From assembly GCF_040782645.1 (NCBI RefSeq), contig NZ_CP160403.1:6111001-6175000 (forward strand): a DNA stretch of 64,000 nt. The letters are read 5' to 3'. Positions 44,268 through 52,765 of the stretch are shown here, piece after piece (the first letter of the stretch is position 1; each line of letters begins with the position of its first letter). A program made the translations under genes and the position numbers. The notes under the pieces were generated by a model. The model had not been told where the DNA came from. It did not search any database and saw nothing but the letters and a program-made list of their open reading frames with translations. The stretch is from Streptomyces sp. HUAS ZL42 (GTDB lineage: Bacteria; Actinomycetota; Actinomycetes; Streptomycetales; Streptomycetaceae).

Positions 44268-44816
44268 ATGTATGACGGACGGTTTCCTGGCGCTCCTTCA
44301 GGCGCCCCTTCAGTCGTCTCTTCCGGCGGCGGTCCTTCGTGGCACCGTCACATCTGCGGCCATGGCGGCCTGCTGCCGCTGCTGCGGGTCGTCGGCTTGC
44401 TGATTGCCGCGGTGGCGGCGGTCATCGCCGCCATGGTGAGTGTGTTCAGCGGCATCGTCGCGTTCGACCCCCTGCGCGAGGTGGCGACCGCCGGCCCCGC
44501 TCGCCTCGGTGCGGATCACTGGTGGCCGCTGCTGGTGTACGGGCCCTGGATGGTTGCGTCCCTGTCGATCCTGCGGGCGGCTCTGTACGGGCGCCGTGCC
44601 GCACATTCCTGGTGTGTCGTGCTGTTCTTTTCCGCCGTGGCTGTGCTATTGGGCATCGCCCGGGTGCCGAGGACGCTCCCCGACATGTCCGCCGCGGCAC
44701 TTCCGGCCATCGCGGCGCTGACCGGCTTTCAGCAATTGGTCCACCAGATCCTGCCTGTCCGGCCGCCCTGCCGTGCCGTACCGCGGCACCGCGACACCTC
44801 TCGCATTTCCCGGTAG
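44268..44816 (+). CDS. DUF2637-like membrane protein (first copy)
   Basis: 182 residues. Four hydrophobic segments: LLRVVGLLIAAVAAVIAAMV, WWPLLVYGPWMVASLSILRA, SWCVVLFFSAVAVLLGI and AALPAIAALTGFQQL. The block WWPLLVYGPWxVAxLSILRAAL is shared almost exactly with the protein at 46755-47594. DUF2637 membrane proteins occur on Streptomyces chromosomes and integrative elements (where relatives are called Spd-like), function unknown. The binding site before ATG 44268 is weak. Confidence 0.7.
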   Translation: MYDGRFPGAPSGAPSVVSSGGGPSWHRHICGHGGLLPLLRVVGLLIAAVAAVIAAMVSVFSGIVAFDPLREVATAGPARLGADHWWPLLVYGPWMVASLSILRAALYGRRAAHSWCVVLFFSAVAVLLGIARVPRTLPDMSAAALPAIAALTGFQQLVHQILPVRPPCRAVPRHRDTSRISR

Positions 44817-45114
44817 CCAATTCCTGCCGCGCAGTCCGAATTCCGCCTGGTTGCTTCGGTGTTGAGGCTCGGACAACGCGAGTCGGGCGGTCGCCGAGCC
44901 GAATGCCGGCCCGACTCCAAGCGGCGGCGGAGGGCTTGCGGGCCTTGGCGTCCCAGGCCGTTCTGACGTCGATCCGGTGATCTACGTGCGCCAGATGGCG
45001 TCTTATCCAACAGTCGGCGTTATCTGCCGCTTTTTGGCGCGATACATGCATATACCGTACTCGCGGGTCGCACCATGGCGTCGGCCTGATCCCACTAGAG
45101 GAGCGTGAAATGCG

Positions 45115-45852
45115 ATGACGGCGTCATCGAAATGGCGTGCCGCCCTTGCGGCCACTGCAGCCTCCGCTGTCATGACCGCTGCCCCGGTTCTGGGGGCGCA
45201 GTCAGCCTTTGCCCAGCAGTATCCGCCTCCACCCCCGAGCCTGACCCTCAGCTCCACCGTGGTCGGGGCCGGTGACCCCGTCGACTTCAGGGGAACGGGT
45301 TTCGCGGGGAACCAGGAAGTGGAGGTCGACCTCGCATCCAGGATCGTCGTCCTGGGCCACTTCGCGGCAGACTCGACCGGCACGGTGGAGGGTACTGTCC
45401 GTATTCCTGACAGCACCAAGCCGGGCGAGCACCTCTTCCTGGTCAGGGCGGAGGACCCGGACCTCACCCTGTCGGCCGAGATCACCGTCGTGGACGGCGA
45501 GGACGGCGACCACCACGGCAGGCCCGGCCACGACTACGGTGGCAAGCCCGACTACGAGCACGGCGAGCACGGTGGCAAGCCCAGCTACGACCCGGGCGAC
45601 AAGCCCAGCGAGAAGCCGAGCTACAAGCCCACCGAGGAGCCGACGAAGGAGCCGACGAAGGAGCCCACGAAGGAGCCCAAGGACGACTACGGCTACGAGC
45701 ACCACGGCAAGCCCGGCTACGAGCACCACGGCAAGCCGCACCTCGCCGACACCGGTGAGGACCGCTCGGGTCTCCTGTTGGGCGGGGCTGCTGGACTGCT
45801 CCTGCTCGGTGGCGGGGCGATCCTTCTCACCCGTCGGGTGAGGCGCGGCTGA
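45115..45852 (+). CDS. Sortase-anchored, His-rich repetitive surface protein (LADTG)
   Basis: 245 residues. Signal peptide to AQSAFA, then an Ig-like beta domain (SLTLSSTVVGAGDPVDFRGT to LSAEITVV), a low-complexity region rich in His, Gly, Asp, Tyr, Lys and Pro (GRPGHDYGGKPDYEHGEH, EEPTKEPTKEPTKEP, YEHHGKPGYEHHGKP), and the sorting signal LADTG with hydrophobic segment and RRVRRG. AGGAG lies 13 nt before ATG 45115. A divalent-metal-binding wall protein is conceivable from the His-rich repeats, but that is inference. Confidence 0.87.
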   Translation: MTASSKWRAALAATAASAVMTAAPVLGAQSAFAQQYPPPPPSLTLSSTVVGAGDPVDFRGTGFAGNQEVEVDLASRIVVLGHFAADSTGTVEGTVRIPDSTKPGEHLFLVRAEDPDLTLSAEITVVDGEDGDHHGRPGHDYGGKPDYEHGEHGGKPSYDPGDKPSEKPSYKPTEEPTKEPTKEPTKEPKDDYGYEHHGKPGYEHHGKPHLADTGEDRSGLLLGGAAGLLLLGGGAILLTRRVRRG

Positions 45853-45901
45853 CCTGCGCGAGTCCCTCGTGCAGCTGCGACACCCGCGGCAGTACCCGTG
45901 T

Positions 45902-45972
45902 GACGGCCGACAGCAACGGATCTCTCTCTGCGCCCCTCGGGGCGCAGAGAGAGGCACCGGCTGTCGGCCGTC
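45902..45972. repeat. Nested double inverted repeat (71 bp)
   Basis: Outer arms 45902-45913 and 45961-45972 are a perfect 12-bp pair; inner arms 45922-45936 and 45939-45953 are a perfect 15-bp pair around a 2-nt loop. The inner stem alone would end transcription of the LADTG gene, 50 bp upstream. The outer pair makes it cruciform-capable. Confidence 0.85.
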
Positions 45973-46118
45973 GCCGCACTTTATGGGATGTAAGGCCAGT
46001 CATCCCGTTACTCTCTGTGGGGCGTTTCATTTCGCTTCCGTCACCCTGCATACCTGTCCGCGTTACCTATGTGCCGCTAATTCAGGGCGCAGTCGCCAGG
46101 ACGACGGAGGAAACAGCC

Positions 46119-46319
46119 GTGTGGAACACCGCTCTTTGGACATTGCTTGTGTGCACTTCTGTATGCACCATGGGGTCTCTCCTGGGATCCCATCCGCTCG
46201 GCCGGATGTGGCGTGTCGACGTCCTCGAGTTGCGTCGGCGACGCCGCATGATCGAAGTGCTCGAGAGGAACACCCACCCCGTGCACCGTGAGCCGAGCGC
46301 CGTCGCCCACCGGGAATGA
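46119..46319 (+). CDS. Small hypothetical membrane-associated protein
   Basis: 66 residues from GTG 46119, supported by GGAGG 8 nt upstream. The N-terminus is hydrophobic (VWNTALWTLLVCTSVCTMGSLLG), followed by a basic, charged tail (VDVLELRRRRRMIEVLERN). Not recognised. The longer in-frame reading from 45900 runs through the palindrome and is not credible. Confidence 0.5.
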   Translation: MWNTALWTLLVCTSVCTMGSLLGSHPLGRMWRVDVLELRRRRRMIEVLERNTHPVHREPSAVAHRE

Positions 46320-46383
46320 CCTCCGAGGCAGGGGTCATCATATGGTTTTCGCACAGCAGTGGAACATGGTCGAATGGCCTCTA

Positions 46384-46398
46384 GATAAGATACTTATC
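46384..46398. promoter_or_regulatory. GATAAG-ATA-CTTATC operator-like palindrome
   Basis: A perfect 6-bp inverted repeat with a 3-nt centre in a very AT-rich patch. It contains TAAGAT (46386-46391), a good -10 hexamer, so a bound dimer would block a promoter reading toward the ORF at 46460. Confidence 0.4.
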
Positions 46399-46459
46399 CA
46401 CGCATTCCTGTCACCCGTTTGCCGCGCATCCAAGGGAAAGAGGCGGCGTTAATCGGGGC

Positions 46460-46744
46460 ATGACTAGGGCAAGGAATTTCGGCCTGTTCACGTCTCGCGA
46501 GGACCAGAGGGGCCTGACTGGGGGGCACGCGGTGACGATGGGTCCTTACATCTACACTCCGTCCTCGGCGTACTCCGCGCCCAGCGCCAACGGGACCCTC
46601 AGCAAAGAGGGACTGCCCGTCGCGCTGGAGGTCACCGAACCGCTGTTGCAGAAATTTCTGGACGGCATGGCGCGGCTGGAAGCCGATCTCGTCCGACGAT
46701 GGACCACCTTGGAGCGCCAAGGCACCCGTTCCCGGGCCGAATGA
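46460..46744 (+). CDS. Small hypothetical protein
   Basis: 94 residues from ATG 46460, or 70 from GTG 46532 (GGGGGG just upstream). The C-terminal half, VALEVTEPLLQKFLDGMARLEADLVRRWTTL, looks like an amphipathic helix. No family recognised. It ends 11 bp before the second DUF2637 gene and is probably in its operon. Confidence 0.5.
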   Translation: MTRARNFGLFTSREDQRGLTGGHAVTMGPYIYTPSSAYSAPSANGTLSKEGLPVALEVTEPLLQKFLDGMARLEADLVRRWTTLERQGTRSRAE

Positions 46745-46754
46745 TCAAGCCGCC

Positions 46755-47594
46755 ATGAACCACGAGCGCATCGACCACCACTCGGGGTACTACGCCGATC
46801 ATCTCGGCCAGTTCGGCGCCGATCATCTCGGCCAGTTCGACATGGGGGCCACCGGCCGGCACCGGCGCGCGGCCGAAGTGTTCCAGGAACCCCTGGTACC
46901 GCCGGACCCGGCATGGGATCCGGCCGAGGAACTCGCCTACATGCTGCAGGACGCCATGGCGGCCGAGCGTGCCCCAGCACCGCCCCCGGTCCGTGAGGAG
47001 GCGCCGGCCGCCCCGCCGCCTCCCGTCGGTCCTCCGACGAACCTGCAGGACATCACGGCCGAACTGCCGCCGCTCAGGGGAGTTCCCCGCAGTCATCGCA
47101 AGCTGCGTGAACCCAGGCGTCTCAGCGGTCTGCGCACCCTCAGCTACCTGATCGCCGCGGTGGCCGCCGTCATCACCTCCATGGTGAGCGTCTTCGGCGG
47201 TATGGCCACCTATGAACCCCTGCGGCAGATCGCCGTGTTCCACACCCAGAGCGGCGCCGTTTCCTGGTGGCCGTTGCTGGTCTACGGGCCTTGGCTGGTG
47301 GCCGCACTGTCGATCCTGCGTGCCGCACTGCACCGGTGCCGTGCCGTCCACTCCTGGGTGGTGGTGCTGCTGTTCTCCTCCGTTGCGGTACTCCTGTGTG
47401 TCGTCCAGGCAGGCGGAAACATCACCGATGCCGCCGCGGCCGCTCTGCCGAGCTGTGCGTCTCTGGCGTGTTTTCAGCAGCTCGTCCGCCAGATCACCAT
47501 GACGAGGCCGCATCGCCGTACCAGGCCCCGGCACCGGTTGCGGCTCTCCGCCATGAATCATCCGGCGCCACGCGTACACCGGCCGGGTCTCTAG
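46755..47594 (+). CDS. DUF2637-like membrane protein with long N-terminal region (second copy)
   Basis: 279 residues. The first about 125 are hydrophilic and Pro-rich, and include an exact short duplication (DHLGQFGADHLGQF; 22-bp repeats at 46794 and 46818). Four membrane segments follow, with YLIAAVAAVITSMVSVFGG, WWPLLVYGPWLVAALSILRA and SWVVVLLFSSVAVLLCVV, matching the protein at 44268. The second copy thus has an extra cytoplasmic-type domain. Function unknown. Confidence 0.78.
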   Translation: MNHERIDHHSGYYADHLGQFGADHLGQFDMGATGRHRRAAEVFQEPLVPPDPAWDPAEELAYMLQDAMAAERAPAPPPVREEAPAAPPPPVGPPTNLQDITAELPPLRGVPRSHRKLREPRRLSGLRTLSYLIAAVAAVITSMVSVFGGMATYEPLRQIAVFHTQSGAVSWWPLLVYGPWLVAALSILRAALHRCRAVHSWVVVLLFSSVAVLLCVVQAGGNITDAAAAALPSCASLACFQQLVRQITMTRPHRRTRPRHRLRLSAMNHPAPRVHRPGL

Positions 47595-47605
47595 AGGCAG
47601 AAGCT

Positions 47606-47653
47606 CGCCGCGGCTGTGCGCACCGGAATCATCCGGTGCGCACAGCCGCGGCG
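47606..47653. terminator. Bidirectional terminator, perfect 21-bp stem
   Basis: Arms 47606-47626 and 47633-47653 with loop AATCAT. The right arm overlaps the last codons of the phosphatase gene, whose stop lies in the loop; it serves both convergent genes. Confidence 0.85.
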
Positions 47654-48255
47654 ATGCGGTGCACCGCACCCTCGATGCGTGCCAGGCATTCCTGCACTTT
47701 CTGGAGCGGGGCACCCTGCGGGTCGTCGATGTCGTCGTCACCCGGGAGCGCGGGCGCGGCGCCCCGCCGAGCGGCCGCGCCGCGGACCAGGGCCGCGAAC
47801 CGTTCGGCGGGATCCTGCACACCGGCGGCGTCCTCGGTCCGCACCAGCCGGGCGAACTCGCAGAGGGTGAAGGCGCGGGCCAGCGCCCACACGGGAGACA
47901 GCCGCACGGCGGCCTCGCGATGCTCCGTCGAGGCTCCCAGCACCAGGTCCGACTTCTCGACCAGCTCCTTCGTCAGCCGGCGGGAGCCCGTCCCGGAAGG
48001 ATCCGCGCCGCGGTCGAGGAGGAAGGACGCCGCCGTTTCGGGCAGGGGCGTACCCGGGACGGCCCGGGTGCCCGCACTGCTCAGCCGGATCACCTCCCCC
48101 GCCTCGAACAGCCGCTGCCTGAGCAGACTCTCGGCGAGGGGGGAGCGGTACAGGTTGCCGGTGCACACAACGAGTACGCGAAATGCGGGTACACGCGCGC
48201 CGGGTGACGGGGAAGGCATGGGCCCGAGAGTGTGGAGCATGGCTTCAGTATTCAC
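47629..48255 (-). CDS. Low-molecular-weight protein tyrosine phosphatase
   Basis: 208 residues. The P-loop VLVVCTGNLYRSPLAESLL (Cys-x5-Arg) is near residue 30. In place of the usual DPxx loop with the catalytic acid there is VQDPAERF near residue 150. Family members dephosphorylate BY-kinases and control polymer length. It lies 5 kb from the kinase, separated by the DUF2637 module, but is the only phosphatase in reach. About 50 residues longer than classical family members. The start may be ATG 48240. Confidence 0.88.
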   Translation of the reverse strand: MNTEAMLHTLGPMPSPSPGARVPAFRVLVVCTGNLYRSPLAESLLRQRLFEAGEVIRLSSAGTRAVPGTPLPETAASFLLDRGADPSGTGSRRLTKELVEKSDLVLGASTEHREAAVRLSPVWALARAFTLCEFARLVRTEDAAGVQDPAERFAALVRGAAARRGAAPALPGDDDIDDPQGAPLQKVQECLARIEGAVHRIAAAVRTG

Positions 48256-48335
48256 CCGTGACTTCCACTGAACGCGGAGATGCGCGCTCCCCGGTCGCCG
48301 TATCGCCGTTTCGGCTTAGTAACTCCGTCCTTTGC

Positions 48336-48692
48336 TCATGCAGCGTTGCTTCGGTGCTGGTTGGGGCATGTCGGATCGTGGTCGGTGGCGAGGCTGGTCC
48401 ACCAGCGTTCGCAGCAGGCGGCGTTCAGCTCTGCGCAGGCGATCGCTTCGCACAGTTCGTCGCGGCGGGTCCGGCACCGGTCTTCCCGCCGCCGCAGTTC
48501 GGCGACGGTGTGGCGCTCGTCGGCGAGGACGGTCTCACGGACGAAGGCGATGACCGGGACGATCGACGCGGCGACGAGCAGCGGTACGGGCCAGGGGGAG
48601 CCGCCGTACTGGTACTGGCGTACAGCGCACCAGGCGAGCCAGAGGGACGTCAGGCCGTAGAGGGCACAGAGGAGGCGGCTGGGGAGGCTCAT
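48336..48692 (-). CDS. Hypothetical small membrane protein
   Basis: 118 residues. Two hydrophobic segments (LLCALYGLTSLWLAWCAV and VPLLVAASIVPVIAFV), then a charged, Cys-containing helical tail with HTVAELRRREDRCRTRRDEL and AELNAACCERWW. No family recognised. The start ATG 48692 has GAAG-rich sequence upstream. Confidence 0.6.
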   Translation of the reverse strand: MSLPSRLLCALYGLTSLWLAWCAVRQYQYGGSPWPVPLLVAASIVPVIAFVRETVLADERHTVAELRRREDRCRTRRDELCEAIACAELNAACCERWWTSLATDHDPTCPNQHRSNAA

Positions 48693-48844
48693 GGACTTCT
48701 TCCGATCTCTGTGAGGGATCCGCCCGGTTCAACTGTCGGGCGAAGGTCACGGATTCGGTCCATTCGGGGATCGATGCGTCGGAAAGGGGCGCGCCGCGGG
48801 CGGCCCGCGCCGGGGCGCGCGTGGGGCCACTGGTCGGTCGCGCG

Positions 48845-49804
48845 TCAGGGCAGGCGGCGTACGGGGGCACCCGCGAGGAAAGCCCGGATGTTCTCGACGG
48901 CCTGGCCGTAGTACGTCTCGTAGTTGGCGCGCGACACATAACCGAGGTGCGGCGTGGCGAGGAGGCGCGGAGCTGTGCGCATCGGATGGTCGGCGGGGAG
49001 GGGTTCGATGTCGAACACGTCGATGCCGGCGCCGGCGATACGGCCCTTGTGCAGGGCGGCGAGGAGGGCGTCCTGGTCGACGATCGCCGCGCGCGAGGTG
49101 TTGATCAGGTAGGCGGTGGGCTTGAGGCGGGCGAGTTCGGCCGGGCCGAGCAGACCGCGGGTGCGGTCGCCGAGGGCGAGGTGGATCGACACGAAGTCGC
49201 TCGAGCCGAGGAGTTCCTCCATGCTCGTGGCGAGTTCCACGCCGACCTCGTCGGCGCGCTCCTTGGTGAGGTTCTGGCTCCAGGCGCCGACCTGCATGCC
49301 GAAGGCGAGCCCGACCTGCGCCACCCGGCTGCCGATCTTCCCGAGTCCGAGGAGCCCGAGCCGGCGGCCGTGGAGGTCGGCGCCCACCGTCGACTGCCAC
49401 GGCCCGCCTGTGCGCAGGGAGTTGTTCTCCTCGACGATGCCGCGGGCGAGGCCCAGCAGCAGGGCCCAGGTGAGTTCGACGGGCGGTGTCGAGGAACTGG
49501 CCGTACCGCACACGGTGACCCCGTGCGCCTCGGCGGCGGCGTAGTCGATGACGCTGTTGCGCATACCGGAGGCGATGAGCAGGCGGAGCCGGGGCAGGCG
49601 GTCCATGAGCGAGCGCGGGAAGGGCACGCGCTCCCGCAGGGTGACCACGATGTCGAAGCCGGCGAGGGCCGCCGCCAGGGCGTCCTCGTCGGCGAAGTGG
49701 GTGTCGAAGGAGACGACCTCCACGTCGTCCGCGAGCGGTGACCAGTCGGCGAGCTCGGTCGCCACCTTCTGGAAATCGTCGAGAACAGCACAGCGCAGCC
49801 GCAC
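48845..49804 (-). CDS. D-2-hydroxyacid dehydrogenase, NAD-dependent
   Basis: 319 residues from GTG 49804, with AGGGGAAG upstream. Longer readings add a non-conserved stretch. The Rossmann motif is LGLLGLGKIGSRVAQVGLAF, catalytic Arg lies in TSRAAIVDQDALL, Glu in FDIEPLPADHP and His in LLATPHLGYVS. The family oxidises or reduces 2-hydroxy acids (e.g. phosphoglycerate, glycerate); substrate unassigned. Two copies of GTTGTACTTCA lie upstream near 49853-49879. Confidence 0.9.
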   Translation of the reverse strand: MRLRCAVLDDFQKVATELADWSPLADDVEVVSFDTHFADEDALAAALAGFDIVVTLRERVPFPRSLMDRLPRLRLLIASGMRNSVIDYAAAEAHGVTVCGTASSSTPPVELTWALLLGLARGIVEENNSLRTGGPWQSTVGADLHGRRLGLLGLGKIGSRVAQVGLAFGMQVGAWSQNLTKERADEVGVELATSMEELLGSSDFVSIHLALGDRTRGLLGPAELARLKPTAYLINTSRAAIVDQDALLAALHKGRIAGAGIDVFDIEPLPADHPMRTAPRLLATPHLGYVSRANYETYYGQAVENIRAFLAGAPVRRLP

Positions 49805-49903
49805 GTTTCTTCCCCTGTCGGGTCGTCGGGATCCTGAATCGTGTCGGCTCAGTTGTACTTCAAGTCGGTTGTACTTCAGGGCGTGAGAGGCCGAAAGCAA
49901 GAC

Positions 49904-49933
49904 GGGACCGATCGCCGACCGGCGATCGGTCCC
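49904..49933 (-). terminator. Terminator of secreted-protein gene
   Basis: Perfect 13-bp stem (49904-49916 with 49921-49933), loop GACC, 13 bp past the stop at 49946. Confidence 0.8.
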
Positions 49934-49945
49934 GACCGGAGCTGC

Positions 49946-50422
49946 CTAGAAGCGAGGAGCGGCACCGATGTTGGTGAAACCGGAGCACGCCGCCGCGAGG
50001 TTCGCCGAAGTGAAGGGAACCGCGCTGGTGACGCAGGTCGTCCGGTAAATGACGCCGCTCTCGGCCAGCAGGCTGATGATGAGGCGGCCGGGGGCTCCCT
50101 CGGTCACCGACACGGCCGTGTCCGTCGTGCACCTCGGACCGCCCGGGATCAGGTTCAGGTTGATCCAGGCGCCCGGAACCCGGCTGTCATTGAGGAAGGC
50201 CTGCCCGCGACGGTTCGTTGCCGTGCTGAACACCGTCCCGAACAGGGGGCTACCCGCGAAGTCCACTACGGCGGAGCTGACGTCGCGCTCCGACACGCAC
50301 TTGTGGTCCTTCCCGTAGTGGGGGTCCGGGTGGGGCCCGGCCGCGACCGCGGGGGCCGCGAGAGTCCCGACGAGGAGTGCTCCTGCCGCGAGCCCCCCCG
50401 CCGTCATAGCGAGCTTCTTCAT
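49946..50422 (-). CDS. Small secreted protein of unknown function
   Basis: 158 residues. Signal peptide MKKLAMTAGGLAAGALLVGT with cleavage after AVA. The mature part has four cysteines (HKCVSE, PRCTTD, TTCVTS, AACSGF) and no membrane span, suggesting a disulfide-bonded extracellular protein. Its size recalls small protease inhibitors but I do not see the subtilisin-inhibitor reactive-site pattern. Its own promoter and terminator are present. Confidence 0.8.
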   Translation of the reverse strand: MKKLAMTAGGLAAGALLVGTLAAPAVAAGPHPDPHYGKDHKCVSERDVSSAVVDFAGSPLFGTVFSTATNRRGQAFLNDSRVPGAWINLNLIPGGPRCTTDTAVSVTEGAPGRLIISLLAESGVIYRTTCVTSAVPFTSANLAAACSGFTNIGAAPRF

Positions 50423-50622
50423 TCGTGCTTTCCTCTCCGAGGGTACGGAGGTCCAATGGCGGTCCGAGAGGCAGTCAGTTCACCTGACAACCAACCCAGA
50501 CCGTCATAAATGACCTCGTTTCATCCCAATAATTCGGCAAAGGCGCGGCAGTGCTTGCGCGCCGTCCCGAGCCATCACTCATGGGGGGTACATCCGTGCT
50601 CCTAATGGAGCCCGCGGCGACC

Positions 50623-50688
50623 CGGGGAGAGGGGGATAGGGGGAGGGGGGAGAAGAAGACGGGGAGAAGAAGAAGGGGAGCGGAGGCC
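50623..50688 (+). repeat. Polypurine G-run tract
   Basis: About 66 nt almost purely purine on the plus strand, with six runs of four to six G. It lies in the 305-bp gap between the secreted-protein gene and the tRNA terminator. G-quadruplex or triplex formation is plausible. Confidence 0.7.
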
Positions 50689-50727
50689 GGTTACGCGCTG
50701 CATGCGGGGAAATGCGCTCTGGCCGGC

Positions 50728-50750
50728 AAAAAGCCCTCCCGAAGGAGGGC
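50728..50750 (-). terminator. tRNA terminator
   Basis: On the minus strand: GCCCTCC-TTCG-GGAGGGC followed by TTTTT. Stable UUCG tetraloop and T-run directly after the tRNA gene. Confidence 0.92.
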
Positions 50751-50761
50751 GAGGCATGGGC

Positions 50762-50833
50762 GCCCCCGGCAGGACTCGAACCTGCGGCCAAGCGCTTAGA
50801 AGGCGCCTGCTCTATCCACTGAGCTACGGGGGC
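50762..50833 (-). tRNA. tRNA-Arg, anticodon TCT
   Basis: 72 nt forming a full cloverleaf: acceptor GCCCCCG with CGGGGGC, D arm GCTC/GAGC, anticodon stem GGCGC/GCGCT around CTTCTAA (anticodon TCT), and T arm GCAGG-TTCGAGT-CCTGC. CCA is not encoded. It reads AGA codons, rare in this genome. Confidence 0.97.
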
Positions 50834-50890
50834 CTGGTGTGGTGGCCTCGTGCCTGGTGCCCTGGTGTGGGCTGATCCGTGACGTTGCCG

Positions 50891-50923
50891 GGGACAAGGA
50901 TAGGGCTCCCGAGACCTTGTCCC
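50891..50923. promoter_or_regulatory. 9-bp inverted repeat over a likely tRNA promoter
   Basis: GGGACAAGG (50891-50899) and CCTTGTCCC (50915-50923) are perfect complements with a 15-nt centre. On the minus strand TATCCT (50902-50897) could be the -10 box of the tRNA gene. The remaining 50834-51157 stretch shows no gene. Confidence 0.35.
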
Positions 50924-51157
50924 TGTTGCTTCGCCTCCGTGGCTCAATGTGGAGGTTCGGTGAAGCGGTCCTGATAATCGCAGGCAGGTACGAATCGTGC
51001 ACCGCTTTTGGCGTCTCGCGCACCGGGTGTTGTGCACTCGTTATGCCTGGGGTTTGCCCTCGCCCCAGTCGCCCCTTCCGTCCCTTGTGTCCTATCGGCA
51101 CGCAGACATGCCCATATGCTTCAGAAATCCCCTGAAATTGGGCATTCTTCGCATGTG

Positions 51158-52762
51158 GTGACCTTGGACGTACGGCCTCAGCTGCTCGACGCACTCTCCG
51201 CCCTGCGCGACCGTGTCGCCGCCGCACGCTTCCCGCTGCCCCTGGCGGGGGCGCCACGCGCGCGTGCCAACCGCGACGAACTGCTCGCCCAGCTCGACGA
51301 CTACTTGGTGCCCCGCTTGAGAGCGCCTGAAGCGCCCCTGCTGGTCGTCGTCGGCGGATCGACCGGGGCCGGGAAGTCGACGCTGGTCAATTCCCTGGTG
51401 GGACGGCGGGTCAGCGAGGCGGGCGTGCTGCGGCCGACGACACGTACTCCCGTGCTGGTGTGCCATCCGGAGGATCATCACTGGTTCAGCGGCATGCGCG
51501 TCCTGCCCGACCTCACGCGCGTGTGGGTGCCGCATCAGGACCCGGGTGACGACCTGTTGCTCCCCGGGGAGGATCCCGCGCGCGTGCTGCGCGTCGAGAC
51601 CGTCGACACCGTCCCGCCCGGCCTCGCCCTTCTCGACGCGCCCGACGTGGACTCCCTCGTCGCCGAGAACCGCGTCCTCGCGTCCGAGCTCATCTGCGCC
51701 GCCGACATCTGGGTCATGGTCACCACGGCGGCCCGGTACGCCGACGCCGTGCCCTGGCATCTGCTGCGCACCGCCAAGGAGTACGACGCCACGCTCGTGA
51801 CCGTGCTCGACCGTGTGCCCCACCAGGTGGCGGCCGAGGTCTCCCGCCAGTACGGGGCCCTGCTCACCAAGGCCGGGCTCGGTGACGTACCGCGGTTCAC
51901 CGTGCCGGAACTGCCCGAGTCGGCCTGGGGCGGAGGACTGCTTCCGGCCACCGCCGTGGCCCCGCTGCGGACCTGGCTGGTCCACCACGCACAGGACCCG
52001 GCGGCGCGGCAGCACGCCATGGCCCGTACGGCGTACGGCGTCCTCGACTCCCTCAAGGCGCGCATGCCCGAGCTCGCCAGCGCCGCCGCCGCCCAGCACG
52101 CGGCTGCACTGCGGCTCACCGCGGCCGTCGACGGGGCGTACGACAGCGAGTACACGCGCGTGCGGGGGCGTCTGCAGGGCGGGGCCGTGCTCGCCGGTGA
52201 TGCCTTGAAACGCTGGCGTGCCTTCCCGCTCGACTGCACCGCCGGGGAGCTCCTCGACGCCGTGGTGGAGAGCCTGGGCGAGCTCTTGCTGTGCGCCGTC
52301 ACCGCCGCCGACGAGCGCATCGACGAGGCCTGGCGGCGCGAACCGGCGGCGGCCGCTCAGGTCCTCGCGGACCGGGATACGTCCCTGGAGACCGCGGAAC
52401 ACCGCATCGGGATGGCCGTACGGCGGTGGCGGCGGGAACTCGAGGAGTACGCCGAGGACGAGGTGCGCCACCTCGACCGCAGCCTCGCGCCCGATCCCGA
52501 GGTGGTCGCCGCGCTCGTCGCCACCGCGCTGCTGAGCGGTCGCAGGGCCAGGTCGGCGGGCGAGAAGCTCGCCGAGCGGATCGGCGCGCACGGTGCGCTG
52601 CGGCTGCGCGACCGGGGCGGGCGGCTGCTGACCGAGTACCTGGACCGGGTCATGCGCACCGAACGCGAGCGGCGCCTCGCCCCGCTCGACGAGCTCGAGA
52701 TCCACGCCGAGCCCCAGGCCGAACTCATCGCCGCGCTGTCCGTACTGCAGAAGGAGAGGTGA
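51158..52762 (+). CDS. dynA: Dynamin-like GTPase, soluble partner (DynA-like)
   Basis: 534 residues from GTG 51158 (GTG 51155 equally possible). The P-loop [17 protein letters not shown] is near residue 70, with [12 protein letters not shown] as the switch region, [15 protein letters not shown] as G3 and [10 protein letters not shown] as the G4 position. The rest is long helical sequence. No membrane span is seen. With the next gene it forms the two-gene arrangement described for Streptomyces DynA/DynB, which stabilise FtsZ rings at sporulation septa. Symbols are assigned by arrangement and by absence or presence of membrane spans. Confidence 0.78.
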   Translation: MTLDVRPQLLDALSALRDRVAAARFPLPLAGAPRARANRDELLAQLDDYLVPRLRAPEAPLLVVVGGSTGAGKSTLVNSLVGRRVSEAGVLRPTTRTPVLVCHPEDHHWFSGMRVLPDLTRVWVPHQDPGDDLLLPGEDPARVLRVETVDTVPPGLALLDAPDVDSLVAENRVLASELICAADIWVMVTTAARYADAVPWHLLRTAKEYDATLVTVLDRVPHQVAAEVSRQYGALLTKAGLGDVPRFTVPELPESAWGGGLLPATAVAPLRTWLVHHAQDPAARQHAMARTAYGVLDSLKARMPELASAAAAQHAAALRLTAAVDGAYDSEYTRVRGRLQGGAVLAGDALKRWRAFPLDCTAGELLDAVVESLGELLLCAVTAADERIDEAWRREPAAAAQVLADRDTSLETAEHRIGMAVRRWRRELEEYAEDEVRHLDRSLAPDPEVVAALVATALLSGRRARSAGEKLAERIGAHGALRLRDRGGRLLTEYLDRVMRTERERRLAPLDELEIHAEPQAELIAALSVLQKER

Positions 52763-52765
52763 CCG

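Noticed and set aside
45900..46118. N-terminal extension of the small ORF ending at 46319
   Set aside because: It reads through the nested palindrome, while a good binding site supports GTG 46119.
49946..50422. Streptomyces subtilisin inhibitor
   Set aside because: Size and four cysteines are similar, but the reactive-site and disulfide pattern of that family are not visible.
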